64,000 nucleotides of DNA from assembly GCA_944326135.1 (NCBI GenBank), contig CALVCU010000010.1, positions 1 through 64,000 of the forward strand, in the 5' to 3' direction. Origin of the DNA: an uncultured Ligilactobacillus sp. GTDB lineage: Bacteria > Bacillota > Bacilli > Lactobacillales > Lactobacillaceae. Under the pieces are notes generated by a model. It was not told the DNA's origin, ran no database searches, and saw only the letters and a program-made list of their open reading frames with translations. Shown here in pieces: positions 18,173 through 26,458 of the stretch (the first letter of the stretch is position 1; each line of letters begins with the position of its first letter). A program made the translations under genes and the position numbers.

Positions 18173-19534
18173 CTAATCAATTCCTTTCTGTTCTGCTTCA
18201 AACTCCGCTTGCTTAATCCATTTACGAAATTCTCCTTGATATAATGCAAATCCAATTGCAAAAGTAATAACATCAGCTACTGGTTGAGCCCAAACAACAC
18301 CATGAAGTCCAAATAAATGTGCACATACAAGCATTGCAATAAAATAAATTACTCCTTGACGAGATAATGCCATTATAAAAGCACTCCATGCCTTACCTGC
18401 AGATTGAAAAACTGTTGTAAAAACTAAAATAGCTCCAATAAATGGAGTAGTACTCAAACATGCACGTGTCATATAAGCCCCAATTGTTATTATCTCAGGT
18501 TTATCCATAAAGAATTTAACTAATAGTGGTGCAAATATCATTAAAATTATTGATAACACAACTGAATAAACAATTTCAATCAATAAGTCGAAATGTAATG
18601 CTTCCTTAAAACGTTTTGCCTTCCGTGCACCATAATTATACCCAATTAAAGGTTGTGCTCCAAATGCAAAACCTACCATTACTAACATTACAATCAAGTA
18701 TATTTTTTGAGTAATTCCCATTGCCGCCACTTGTGTAGCACCATATTTGGCTAAGAAATTATTTAGTAATGCCATTCCAAAACTTTGCATTAAATTAGTT
18801 ACTGATCCTGGAATTCCAATGGCAAGAATCTCCTTAAAATCTCTAAATGAGATATGGGCTTCTTTAATATCCATAGTAATATATTTACAATCACGATGTG
18901 TGTAATATATTAAAAAGCCAAATTCTAAAGCATAACCAAGGATATTAGCTAATGCAACTCCAGCAGCTCCCCATTTAAAAATAAATAAAAAGATTGGGTC
19001 TAATATCAATGCCAATGCCGTACCAAAAACAATTGCTTGCATGCTTTGTTTAGCTAAGCCTTCTGTTCGAATTAGATTTGATGGTGCTAATTCAGCAATT
19101 ATTAATGGAGCACCTATAACGAAGACACGATAAAATGCAGCTGCGTATGAATAAGTTGCATCTGTAGCTCCTAAAAGATGAAGAATTGGTTTTTCAAAAA
19201 CTAATAATAAGATAGCAACCACTGCGCCTAAAATTAACGAATAATAGAAGCAAACTGCACTAATTCTGCGACTTAATTCATAATTTTTTTGTCCAAATAG
19301 TCTTGAAATTATCGAACTTCCACCTAAACCAAAAATATCACCTAAAGCCATCATAAACATAAACATAGGCGTACAAACTGTAATTCCTGCTACTAAATTA
19401 GTATTTCCTGTTTGAGCTACAAAAAAAGTATCTGCCAAACTAAAGATCATACTTGCAAGCATTCCCATAACCACGGGTAATGAAATTTTAAAATACACTT
19501 TTTTTATTGGTGCTTTTTCAAATAACTCGTTCAT
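18173..19534 (-). CDS. MATE family efflux transporter
   Basis: About 453 residues with 12 hydrophobic helices in two similar halves. Features include SLPVVMGMLASMIFSLADTFFVAQTG at the start, GSSIISRLFGQKNYELS, and PLIGYNYGARKAKR in the second half, as in DinF/NorM proteins. It exports cationic compounds in exchange for Na+ or H+. The ATG at 19534 is preferred over a GTG just before it. It is the first gene of the MATE-DUF805-DUF805 operon and divergent from the RelE-like gene. Confidence 0.93.
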   Translation of the reverse strand: MNELFEKAPIKKVYFKISLPVVMGMLASMIFSLADTFFVAQTGNTNLVAGITVCTPMFMFMMALGDIFGLGGSSIISRLFGQKNYELSRRISAVCFYYSLILGAVVAILLLVFEKPILHLLGATDATYSYAAAFYRVFVIGAPLIIAELAPSNLIRTEGLAKQSMQAIVFGTALALILDPIFLFIFKWGAAGVALANILGYALEFGFLIYYTHRDCKYITMDIKEAHISFRDFKEILAIGIPGSVTNLMQSFGMALLNNFLAKYGATQVAAMGITQKIYLIVMLVMVGFAFGAQPLIGYNYGARKAKRFKEALHFDLLIEIVYSVVLSIILMIFAPLLVKFFMDKPEIITIGAYMTRACLSTTPFIGAILVFTTVFQSAGKAWSAFIMALSRQGVIYFIAMLVCAHLFGLHGVVWAQPVADVITFAIGFALYQGEFRKWIKQAEFEAEQKGID

Positions 19535-19556
19535 CACATATCCTTTCTACTTATTT

Positions 19557-19590
19557 TTGTTTCCATGATATAATAATTACTATTATATCA
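19557..19590 (+). promoter_or_regulatory. Promoter with 25-bp palindrome upstream of the RelE-like gene
   Basis: TGATATAATA-ATTAC-TATTATATCA (19566-19590) is a perfect inverted repeat with 10-base arms. TTGTTT (19557-19562) and TATTAT (19581-19586), 18 bases apart, form a plus-strand promoter whose -10 lies in the right arm; a mirror -10 serves the divergent MATE gene. A palindrome over both promoters suggests a shared operator. Confidence 0.6.
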
Positions 19591-19622
19591 CGGCAAATTT
19601 ATGATTTAGAGGAGATTTTAAA

Positions 19623-20006
19623 ATGGCAATCTATCTTTATGAAGATAAACGTGGCAAAGTTTTATTTTTAGATTGGTATCATAAAATCAAAGAAAAGGAC
19701 CCAAGTATTTATCGCAAGGTTAATGATATGCTTTCACAAATGGATGCACAAAGTCTTCCATTAACACGCCCTACTGTAAAACGTATGATTTTGCGGCTAC
19801 CATATCGACATTTATACAAAATTCGTTTAGGAAAATATCGCTTGATGTTTATCGCTGAAGAAGGCGACTACTTTATCATGCATGCTTTTCGAAAAACAAC
19901 TCAAAAGACACCGGATAAAGAAATTCATCAAGTTGATCGTGAAATTAAACAACATCACTATATTCCATTAAAAAGAAAAATGCTTGAGGAGAAAAACAAT
20001 GCGTGA
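19623..20006 (+). CDS. RelE/HigB (Gp49-like) family toxin-like protein
   Basis: A 127-residue protein with the fold signature of HigB/RelE mRNA-interferase-like proteins: LPYRHLYKIRLGKYRLMFI (residues 59-77) and FRKTTQKTPDKEI (89-101). Homologous toxins cleave mRNA at the ribosome. The usual partner, a small HTH antitoxin, is absent. The next gene instead encodes a GreA-like factor whose start overlaps this stop by 8 bases. Activity is not established. The start has GAGGAG; a palindrome covers the promoter. Confidence 0.85.
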   Translation: MAIYLYEDKRGKVLFLDWYHKIKEKDPSIYRKVNDMLSQMDAQSLPLTRPTVKRMILRLPYRHLYKIRLGKYRLMFIAEEGDYFIMHAFRKTTQKTPDKEIHQVDREIKQHHYIPLKRKMLEEKNNA

Positions 20007-20469
20007 TATATATTTTCAAAAAATGACACCAAACGGCTATCAACAAATTTTGGATGAAATTGAAGCTCTCAAAAAAGACCGTCCAGCTAAAATTAAACAA
20101 CTTCAAGAAGCCCGTGCCCTAGGCGATTTATCAGAAAATGCTGAATATAGTGCAGCTAAACGCGATTTACGTCATTTAGAAAGTCGTTTACGTTATTTAA
20201 ATAAGCAATTACAATATGCTGAAATTGTTAACCCTCAAGATGATAGTAAAGTTGATATTGGTACTACTGTCAAACTTCGTTTTGAAGATGATGACGATAT
20301 TGAAACTTATCAAATAGTCGGTAAACATGAAGTCAATGTTGATGAACAAAAAATTTCATTTGACTCTCCTATTGGCCGCGCAATTATGAATAAATCAGCT
20401 GGTACTACTGTTACTGTTTCTGCACCAGCTTGCTCATATAAAGTTAAAATTATAGAAGTTAAAATATAA
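19999..20469 (+). CDS. GreA/GreB family transcript cleavage factor
   Basis: A 156-residue protein. Its N-terminal coiled coil (about 10-80) keeps the catalytic tip LGDLSENAEYSAAK, with Asp43 and Glu46 matching E. coli GreA Asp41/Glu44. The C-terminal FKBP-like domain (about 85-156) is complete. It should rescue backtracked RNA polymerase by stimulating RNA cleavage. A TTG 15 bases upstream is in frame, but GAGGAGAAAAACA fits the ATG at 19999. It is coupled to the RelE-like gene and is probably a second Gre paralogue rather than the housekeeping GreA. Confidence 0.9.
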   Translation: MRDIYFQKMTPNGYQQILDEIEALKKDRPAKIKQLQEARALGDLSENAEYSAAKRDLRHLESRLRYLNKQLQYAEIVNPQDDSKVDIGTTVKLRFEDDDDIETYQIVGKHEVNVDEQKISFDSPIGRAIMNKSAGTTVTVSAPACSYKVKIIEVKI

Positions 20470-20472
20470 TAA

Positions 20473-20508
20473 AAAAAAAGAGTTATGAGTAATTCATAAC
20501 TCTTTTTT
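20473..20508. terminator. Bidirectional terminator
   Basis: AAAAGAGTTATGA/TCATAACTCTTTT hairpin with A- and T-runs between the greA-like gene and the convergent metal ATPase gene. Confidence 0.88.
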
Positions 20509-20509
20509 A

Positions 20510-22405
20510 TCATTCTAATGATAAGGTTGTTTTTTCATTGACTTTTTTTATTGGCTTTCTTAATAATCTTAATGAGTTAATAACAGCAATTAATGTGATT
20601 CCAACATCAGCAAATACCGCTTCCCACATTGTTGCTAACCCCCATGCACCTAAAATAAGGAATAACACTTTCATGGTTAAAGAAATAGCAATATTTTGAT
20701 ATACAATTGTTTTAGTTTTACATGCAATTTTAATTAAATTTGGTAAAACAAGGGGATCATCATGAACTAATACTACATCTGCTGCTTCAACAGCTGCATC
20801 AGAACCTAAAGCTCCCATTGCTACACCTACATCCGCACTTGCTAAACTTGGAGTATCATTAAGACCATCTCCAACGAAAACTAATTTTTCATCTGGATGC
20901 GTTTGTTGAAAATCGCTAATTGCTTTAACTTTATCTTGTGGCATTAAATCAGCCTTCACTTCATTAATACCTATTTTTTTAGCAATCTTCTCACTAATTT
21001 TTTTACTATCTCCTGTAAGCATTACAATATCATCTATTCCTAATTCATATAATCCTTCTACTGCTTGTTTAGAAGTTTTCTTAATGGTATCAGCAACTTC
21101 AATAAATCCTAAAAAGCGACCATCTACTGCAACATTAACAACAGTCCCATCTTTACAACATTTTTTGAAATTCTTAACATGATATTTTTTCATCATTTTA
21201 GCATTGCCAACCATAACTTCATTCCCATTAATATCAGCTTTAATTCCTAGTCCTGCAACCTCTTTTACACATTTTACTTTGCTATTTAAATGTCCTGGAT
21301 AACAATTAACAATTGCTTGAGCAATTGGATGTGGTGAATGTTGTTCTACTAATGCTGCTAAATGAAGGATTTTTTCTTCAGAAAATCCTTCTTGTGGTTC
21401 AATTTGTACTACTGAAAATTTACCACGTGTTAAAGTTCCAGTTTTATCAAACATTGCTCCCTTTATTTGTGTAAGTGCTTCTAAATAATTGCTTCCTTTT
21501 ACTAAAGCACCAATTCTGGATGCTGCACCAATCCCACTAAAATAACTTAACGGAACTGAAATCACTAGAGCACACGGACATGAAATCACTAAGAAAATCA
21601 ATGCTCGGGAAATCCATTGATGAAATCCTTGATGTAATACTATTGGCGGAATAACTGCTAAAAGTAATGCTGCTAAAACTACTATTGGTGTATAAATACG
21701 ACTGAATTTAGTAATAAAATTTTCAGTTTTGGCTTTACGACTAGCTGCGTTTTCGACTAAATTTAAAATTTTAGCTACAGTAGAATCACCATAAGTATGT
21801 GTTACTATAATTTTTAGTACACTATCTTCAACAATCATTCCACTTAATAACTGATCACCTTTAACTAAATGACGCGGAACAGATTCACCAGTCAATGCTG
21901 CCGTATCAACATCAGCTTCACCAGAAACAATTGTCCCATCAACCGGAACCTTATCACCCGGTTTAATTATCAAAATATCATTTAACTTAACATCTTCAGA
22001 TAAAATTTCTTCTTCATGACCATCTTTTAACCGAATTGTTTTTTCAGGACGATTGTCTAGTAAGTCAGTCACTGAACTCTGAGATGACTTAATTGCCTGA
22101 TCCTGAAAGAATTCTCCGATTTCATAAAGTAAAATTACCATAACCGCTTCGGGAAACTGTTTCATTAACATTGCTCCTAAAGTAGCTATCATCATCAAAA
22201 AATTCTCATCAAATAAATCCCCATGAAATAAGTTACTAATCGCTTCCTTCAATACTGGAAATCCAACAATTAAATATGCAATAATATAAATTCCAATTTG
22301 AATAAGAGAGTAAGGCGTTAGACTAGCAATTACTGTCAATACTGCACTTGCAATGATTTGAATAATCGCTAGATACTCATCCCTAGTTAATTTTTTCAAT
22401 TTCAT
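20510..22405 (-). CDS. cadA: P1B-type Cd2+/Zn2+-exporting ATPase
   Basis: A 631-residue heavy-metal pump. It shows the membrane metal site SCPCAL (CPC 276-278), actuator motif LTGES (171-175), phosphorylation Asp320 in DKTGTLT, the SPHP motif with the His-Pro typical of P1B pumps, and GDGLNDTPSLA. It has no N-terminal metal-binding domain, unlike many CadA proteins. Substrate Cd/Zn/Co is inferred from CPC and the adjacent SmtB/CzrA-like repressor. The start has GAGGAGGGC. Divergent from the repressor gene. Confidence 0.93.
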   Translation of the reverse strand: MKLKKLTRDEYLAIIQIIASAVLTVIASLTPYSLIQIGIYIIAYLIVGFPVLKEAISNLFHGDLFDENFLMMIATLGAMLMKQFPEAVMVILLYEIGEFFQDQAIKSSQSSVTDLLDNRPEKTIRLKDGHEEEILSEDVKLNDILIIKPGDKVPVDGTIVSGEADVDTAALTGESVPRHLVKGDQLLSGMIVEDSVLKIIVTHTYGDSTVAKILNLVENAASRKAKTENFITKFSRIYTPIVVLAALLLAVIPPIVLHQGFHQWISRALIFLVISCPCALVISVPLSYFSGIGAASRIGALVKGSNYLEALTQIKGAMFDKTGTLTRGKFSVVQIEPQEGFSEEKILHLAALVEQHSPHPIAQAIVNCYPGHLNSKVKCVKEVAGLGIKADINGNEVMVGNAKMMKKYHVKNFKKCCKDGTVVNVAVDGRFLGFIEVADTIKKTSKQAVEGLYELGIDDIVMLTGDSKKISEKIAKKIGINEVKADLMPQDKVKAISDFQQTHPDEKLVFVGDGLNDTPSLASADVGVAMGALGSDAAVEAADVVLVHDDPLVLPNLIKIACKTKTIVYQNIAISLTMKVLFLILGAWGLATMWEAVFADVGITLIAVINSLRLLRKPIKKVNEKTTLSLE

Positions 22406-22423
22406 AAATTGCCCTCCTCAACG

Positions 22424-22447
22424 ATATATGAATATATGCTCATATAT
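22424..22447. promoter_or_regulatory. ArsR/SmtB-type operator at cadA
   Basis: A 24-bp inverted repeat with 12-base half-sites (ATATATGAATAT / ATGCTCATATAT, 10 of 12 positions symmetric) resembles SmtB/CzrA sites built on ATATGAA...TTCATAT. It falls just downstream of the cadA transcription start predicted from the promoter at 22460-22488. Confidence 0.75.
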
Positions 22448-22459
22448 TTATTTACCTAT

Positions 22460-22488
22460 ATTTTAGTTTACCTGACCTAAAAAAGCAA
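22460..22488 (-). promoter_or_regulatory. Promoter of cadA
   Basis: On the minus strand, TTGCTT (22483-22488) and TAAAAT (22460-22465) are separated by 17 bases. The start of transcription would fall a few bases before the operator. Confidence 0.55.
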
Positions 22489-22500
22489 GCTAGTTTTTAT

Positions 22501-22529
22501 TTGCGAAAACATTTTGAGTGTCGTAAAAT
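22501..22529 (+). promoter_or_regulatory. Promoter of the arsR-family gene
   Basis: TTGCGA (22501-22506) and TAAAAT (22524-22529) are 17 bases apart, about 37 bases upstream of the start codon. No copy of the cadA operator overlaps it. Confidence 0.5.
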
Positions 22530-22565
22530 ATTCACGAACTATTTCTAAGAAAGTAGACGACAAAA

Positions 22566-22877
22566 ATGGCGGAAAGATCAAAATTAATTCTCCCTACACC
22601 TAGTGAAACTGACCAAAGCGTCCAAATTTTTAAGGCATTTGGTGACCAGACACGCTATCGTATTTTATTTTTATTATTTGAACATAAACTATCGGTTAAT
22701 GAAATTGCTAATTTAATTGGAATTTCACAATCAGCTGTCTCACATCAATTAAAAATTTTACGCCAAACTAACTTAGTAATTGGTAAGCGTGAAGGACAAA
22801 GTATCATTTATGAATTAGCTGACCGACATATCATTAATATTTTTAAACAAGTAAAAGAACATATTGCTGAAGATTAA
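22566..22877 (+). CDS. ArsR/SmtB family metal-responsive repressor
   Basis: A 103-residue winged-helix repressor with recognition helix QSAVSHQLKIL. The C-terminal alpha-5 helix carries Asp86, His88, His99 and Glu102 in the SmtB/CzrA spacing (D-x-H ... 11 ... H-x2-E), which predicts Zn/Co sensing across the dimer. It has no CxC alpha-3 site of CadC type. It most likely represses the divergent P1B ATPase gene through the operator at 22424-22447. Confidence 0.92.
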   Translation: MAERSKLILPTPSETDQSVQIFKAFGDQTRYRILFLLFEHKLSVNEIANLIGISQSAVSHQLKILRQTNLVIGKREGQSIIYELADRHIINIFKQVKEHIAED

Positions 22878-22883
22878 TTTCAT

Positions 22884-22917
22884 AAAAAGAGCCATAGTCT
22901 AAAACTATGGCCTTTTT
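22884..22917. terminator. Bidirectional terminator
   Basis: GCCATAGT/ACTATGGC hairpin flanked by AAAAAGA and CTTTTTATT between the arsR-family gene and the convergent tetR gene. Confidence 0.82.
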
Positions 22918-22918
22918 A

Positions 22919-23467
22919 TTAATCATTCTTTTTATTATTTCTATCTAAATGTTCTTTAACTATGCTAATTAATTCTGCAATGTCTTGAGCAATTTTCTGT
23001 TTATCTTCTTTTAACTCTCCATTTACATATGCTTCAAAAACCCCACTGATTCCAGCTGCTGCAAAATTCATAAATGTTGGATCATTATCTTTACCATAAC
23101 GTTCTTCAAAACGATGCAACATATATAGTTGAATTTTTTTACGTACTTGTACTGAACCACGATCGTTATAAATTTTTTTGAAAATATCATTATGTCTGTC
23201 ATAGAAATCTAATGCTTCTTTATAGAAGTCAGCTGGTGTTGCATTTGGCATTAGTCGAATTTGATTTCGAAATGCATCAATCCGATCTTCAATTACTACA
23301 TCTAATAATTGATATTTATCTTTAAAGTGAAGATAAAATGTTTTTCGTTCTATTTTTGACTTTTCACAAATCATTTTAACTGTAATTTTACTGAAATCCT
23401 CTTCATGTAACAATGCAATAAAATTTTGTTTTATTTTACTTACAGTCCTAATTATTCTTTTATCCAT
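22919..23467 (-). CDS. TetR family transcriptional regulator
   Basis: About 182 residues. The N-terminal HTH (about 1-55) contains FSKITVKMICEKSKIERKTFYLHFKDKYQLLD, a standard TetR recognition region. The C-terminal ligand domain resembles the DhaS-like group. An in-frame ATG at 23515 is possible, but GAGGGAAG fits the ATG at 23467. It is divergent from an LmrB-like exporter and most likely its repressor. Confidence 0.9.
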   Translation of the reverse strand: MDKRIIRTVSKIKQNFIALLHEEDFSKITVKMICEKSKIERKTFYLHFKDKYQLLDVVIEDRIDAFRNQIRLMPNATPADFYKEALDFYDRHNDIFKKIYNDRGSVQVRKKIQLYMLHRFEERYGKDNDPTFMNFAAAGISGVFEAYVNGELKEDKQKIAQDIAELISIVKEHLDRNNKKND

Positions 23468-23490
23468 AATCTTCCCTCGTAAATTAATAC

Positions 23491-23500
23491 TCACACGTGA
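23491..23500. promoter_or_regulatory. Candidate TetR operator half (tetR side)
   Basis: TCACACGTGA is a 4-2-4 palindrome located 24 bases before the tetR start. A related palindrome lies at 23557-23566. Assigned by position only. Confidence 0.35.
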
Positions 23501-23556
23501 ATAAACTTCTTGCATTTAATTATAACACGGTTTATTATATTTAAACGTAAAAATAA

Positions 23557-23566
23557 ACACAAGTGT
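23557..23566. promoter_or_regulatory. Candidate TetR operator half (exporter side)
   Basis: ACACAAGTGT is a 4-2-4 palindrome about 60 bases before the exporter start. It shares the CACxxGTG core with the site near tetR. Confidence 0.35.
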
Positions 23567-23624
23567 AATAATTATCTATGCACTATTCGTTATTTAAAAT
23601 TAAAAATTTAAAGGAGGACTATTC

Positions 23625-25124
23625 ATGAATACAAGCACTTCAAAAAAGCCTGTACTTGATATGAATGGTAAACCATATAACCGTGGATTATTAATGGTTA
23701 CTATCATCATCGGTTTATTTGGTACATTTTTAGCAGGAACAATGCTTGCAACTGCATATCCAACATTAATGAATGAATTTAATATTAAAGCTAGTACTGT
23801 TCAATGGCTATCAACTGGTTTCATGTTAGTAACAGGTATCATGATTCCTATTACTGCTTGGATGATGAATCGTTTTAGTTCAAAACTACTTTATATTATT
23901 GGTATGGGATTATTTTTCATTGGTAATGCAATTTGTTTTTTAGCATCTGATTTTGCAATGCTATTGATTGGTCGAATTGTTTCCGCATTAGGTGGTGGAA
24001 TTTTGACTCCTTTAGGTCAATCAATTGCTATGTCAATTTATCCTCCAGAAAAACGTGGAACAATAATGGGAATGGTTGGTTTAGCTATTGGTGTTGCACC
24101 TGCTGTTGGACCAACATTATCTGGATGGATTATCGATAGCCTAAATTGGAGAATGATTTTCGGTATAACTTTACCATTTATTGGTTTAGACTTATTACTA
24201 AGTTTCTTTTATATGAAAAAAGTTTTGCCAACTAAAAAATTAAAACTAGATGTCCTATCTGCCATTCTTTCTATTATCGGCTTTGGTTCTTTATTATATG
24301 GAACATCTGAAGCAGGTAACTACGGCTGGACATCACCACTCGTTATCTGGTCAATTATTATTGGTCTTATTTTTATCTTCCTATTTGGTTGGCGTCAAAT
24401 TAAGTTAGAAACACCATTTTTAGATATCCGTTTATTAAAAAATTGGCACTTTTCACTTGCATCCCTTTTAGGTTCAATTGCTCGAATTGCCTTGGTTGGA
24501 GTTGAGTTAGTATTACCCTTATATATTCAAATTGTACGTGGTGAAAGTGCATTTCATTCTGGATTAATGCTTTTACCAGGTGCTTTATTAATGGGATTAA
24601 TGAGTCCAATTGCAGGGATGCTTTTCGACCGTTTAGGAGCGCGAACATTATCAATCGCCGGTTTAACATTATTAACATTAGGAACTCTCAATTTTACAAC
24701 CTTAACTACAAGTACGCCTATTATTGAGATTATTGTCTTATATGCTGTTCGTGTAATGGGAATTACATTAGTATTAATGCCATCTACTACCGCAGGACTC
24801 AATGCTTTACCATTAAATAAAATGAATGATGGAACAGCTATTAATAACACTTTACGTCAAACTCTTGGAGCTATTGGTACTGCTATCTTCACAACGGTTT
24901 ACTCTAATATTCAAAATGCTCAAATGCCAAGTAAACATTTATTGCATGCCGCTCCATTACAATATAAACACGAAGCAATTATTGCTGCTTTAAATGGTTA
25001 TCATGCTGCTTTCTTTACTGCTGTTATCTTTGGTGTTATCGGATTAATTTTGGCATTTAGTTTAAAGAAGAATGCAGGTTTAGTCAAAAAAGATGTAAAT
25101 TCTAAAAATATGAAGGAGGCGTAA
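23625..25124 (+). CDS. lmrB: LmrB-like MFS exporter, DHA2 family
   Basis: A 499-residue multidrug exporter with about 14 membrane helices. It shows ATAYPTLMNEFNI in helix 1, MLLIGRIVSALGGGILTPLGQSIAMSIYPPEKRGTIMG around motif C, and GPTLSGWIIDSLNWRMIF. It is similar to lincomycin-resistance-type LmrB proteins; real substrates are unknown. It is controlled in all likelihood by the divergent TetR gene and followed after 3 bases by a DUF4811 gene. The start has AAAGGAGG. Confidence 0.92.
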   Translation: MNTSTSKKPVLDMNGKPYNRGLLMVTIIIGLFGTFLAGTMLATAYPTLMNEFNIKASTVQWLSTGFMLVTGIMIPITAWMMNRFSSKLLYIIGMGLFFIGNAICFLASDFAMLLIGRIVSALGGGILTPLGQSIAMSIYPPEKRGTIMGMVGLAIGVAPAVGPTLSGWIIDSLNWRMIFGITLPFIGLDLLLSFFYMKKVLPTKKLKLDVLSAILSIIGFGSLLYGTSEAGNYGWTSPLVIWSIIIGLIFIFLFGWRQIKLETPFLDIRLLKNWHFSLASLLGSIARIALVGVELVLPLYIQIVRGESAFHSGLMLLPGALLMGLMSPIAGMLFDRLGARTLSIAGLTLLTLGTLNFTTLTTSTPIIEIIVLYAVRVMGITLVLMPSTTAGLNALPLNKMNDGTAINNTLRQTLGAIGTAIFTTVYSNIQNAQMPSKHLLHAAPLQYKHEAIIAALNGYHAAFFTAVIFGVIGLILAFSLKKNAGLVKKDVNSKNMKEA

Positions 25125-25127
25125 ATA

Positions 25128-25886
25128 ATGGTTTTATGGATTTTATTAATTAGTATGGCACTATTTGCGGTTACTTTTATTGCTCTTGTAAACAAACCTG
25201 TTTTACGCTATGCAACTTCAATTTCTTTCTTAGTTTTGGCAATCATTTGTTCTATATCTTTAATGTTAAATGACTCAAATCACTTAGGAATGAAGACTCA
25301 GGTTTATACCGAGACAAAAGATTTAGTTTCAATCACAGGAAAAGATTCACCACTAAATTTAATTACTTATAAATCTTTAGGTAATGGGGATGAAAAGATA
25401 TTTATTTACCGAACTGCTGATCATCCTAATAAAAATTGCAAAACTAAAATCGAATATAATGTAACCACAAAAGTACAACGAGGATCTTCTGAAACTCCTC
25501 AAGTTGAAATTAAGAAAAAACATTACGTATATAAAAACGAATTTTGGCAATTAATGTTTGGTGGTTTAGGTTTAAATAAAGAAACATATCAATATACTTA
25601 TATTTTTAAACTTCCTAAGAATTGGTTAGTTTTAGATATGAAACAACTACAAGCTGTAAAACAACAAGCTCAAAATGATATCAAACAACAATTGCAGCAA
25701 CAACTTCCAAATGCAATTAAAACTGAAATGGAAAAAGAATTGCAAAAAGATCCAACAATGTCTGACAATCAAAAAAAGAAACTTGAGCAAAAAATTACTG
25801 CCGAACAAAAGAAAAAGTTAATTGCTGAATTAACTAAAAATACTTTTTCTAAACTATTACCACAATTAGAAAAAGAATCATTGTAA
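25128..25886 (+). CDS. DUF4811 domain protein
   Basis: A 252-residue protein with two N-terminal membrane helices (about 1-22 and 28-47), an extracellular or lumen-facing beta-rich region, and a C-terminal Lys/Gln/Glu coiled-coil stretch (about 170-245). Proteins of this family are regularly paired with LmrB-like exporters in lactobacilli, which suggests an accessory part of the exporter; function unproven. The start overlaps the ribosome-site region after the exporter stop (GGAGGCGTAAATA). Confidence 0.85.
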   Translation: MVLWILLISMALFAVTFIALVNKPVLRYATSISFLVLAIICSISLMLNDSNHLGMKTQVYTETKDLVSITGKDSPLNLITYKSLGNGDEKIFIYRTADHPNKNCKTKIEYNVTTKVQRGSSETPQVEIKKKHYVYKNEFWQLMFGGLGLNKETYQYTYIFKLPKNWLVLDMKQLQAVKQQAQNDIKQQLQQQLPNAIKTEMEKELQKDPTMSDNQKKKLEQKITAEQKKKLIAELTKNTFSKLLPQLEKESL

Positions 25887-25888
25887 AA

Positions 25889-25926
25889 AAAGATGCTATC
25901 CATTTAATTGGATAGCATCTTTTTTC
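25889..25926 (+). terminator. Terminator after lmrB-DUF4811
   Basis: AAGATGCTATCC/GGATAGCATCTT hairpin followed by TTTTTCT. Confidence 0.88.
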
Positions 25927-25935
25927 TCTATAAAT

Positions 25936-26171
25936 TTAAGATAGAGCGATATTTCCTTTAATACTACGAAGCCACTTACTCTTTTTTACTAAATGATATT
26001 TGTTCTTAAATGAATACCAAGGAAAAAATGTTTTTACACGTGCATCTTGTTTCGATATGAATTGATTACACGAATTTTTTCTGGTTTAACGAAACGATCT
26101 ATGCTTCCCCCTGAAACAAGATCCATTTCTTCAATTAGAACGTTCCCTTCATCATCAAGTAAAACGTACAT
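25936..26171 (-). pseudogene. Small gene of about 78 codons, split by a frameshift
   Basis: A strong AAAGGAGTTCGAA site precedes ATG at 26171. The first frame encodes MYVLLDDEGNVLIEE... for 45 codons and stops at 26034. Another frame overlaps from before that stop and runs to TAA at 25936 with KQDARVKTFFPWYSFKNKY and a basic tail. The total of 236 bases is one short of a multiple of three, so a 1-base deletion explains it. The product is not recognised. Decay, sequencing error or programmed slippage are all possible. Confidence 0.55.
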
Positions 26172-26458
26172 TTCGAACTCCTTTACTATTAAATTACATT
26201 TAATACGAATTTTTTCAGCTTTTTGATTATACTAAAAAAAAACCTTATAACGATAATTAATCTCAAATAATTGACTTTTTTTAAGTACATTAACTAAATA
26301 GTTAAAAAATTAATATGTTCATAATGATACAAAGATATTCTTAATAAAAATTGCAAATATATTAATTACTTAACAATTATTTCTTTCTATAATTTAAAAT
26401 GCTATATTATAAAGATTTTCATCTTAATAAAAATAAACTTATTATCAATTTAATAATT
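26172..26458. other. Intergenic, no gene seen
   Basis: Very A/T-rich sequence between the small frameshifted gene and the sortase stop. A TATAAT-like box for the small gene lies near 26225-26230 on the minus strand. Nothing else was recognised. Confidence 0.5.

Noticed and set aside
24400..24850. Long open frames antisense to the lmrB-like exporter
   Set aside because: They lie wholly inside a well-supported gene, have no ribosome sites and encode no recognisable motif.
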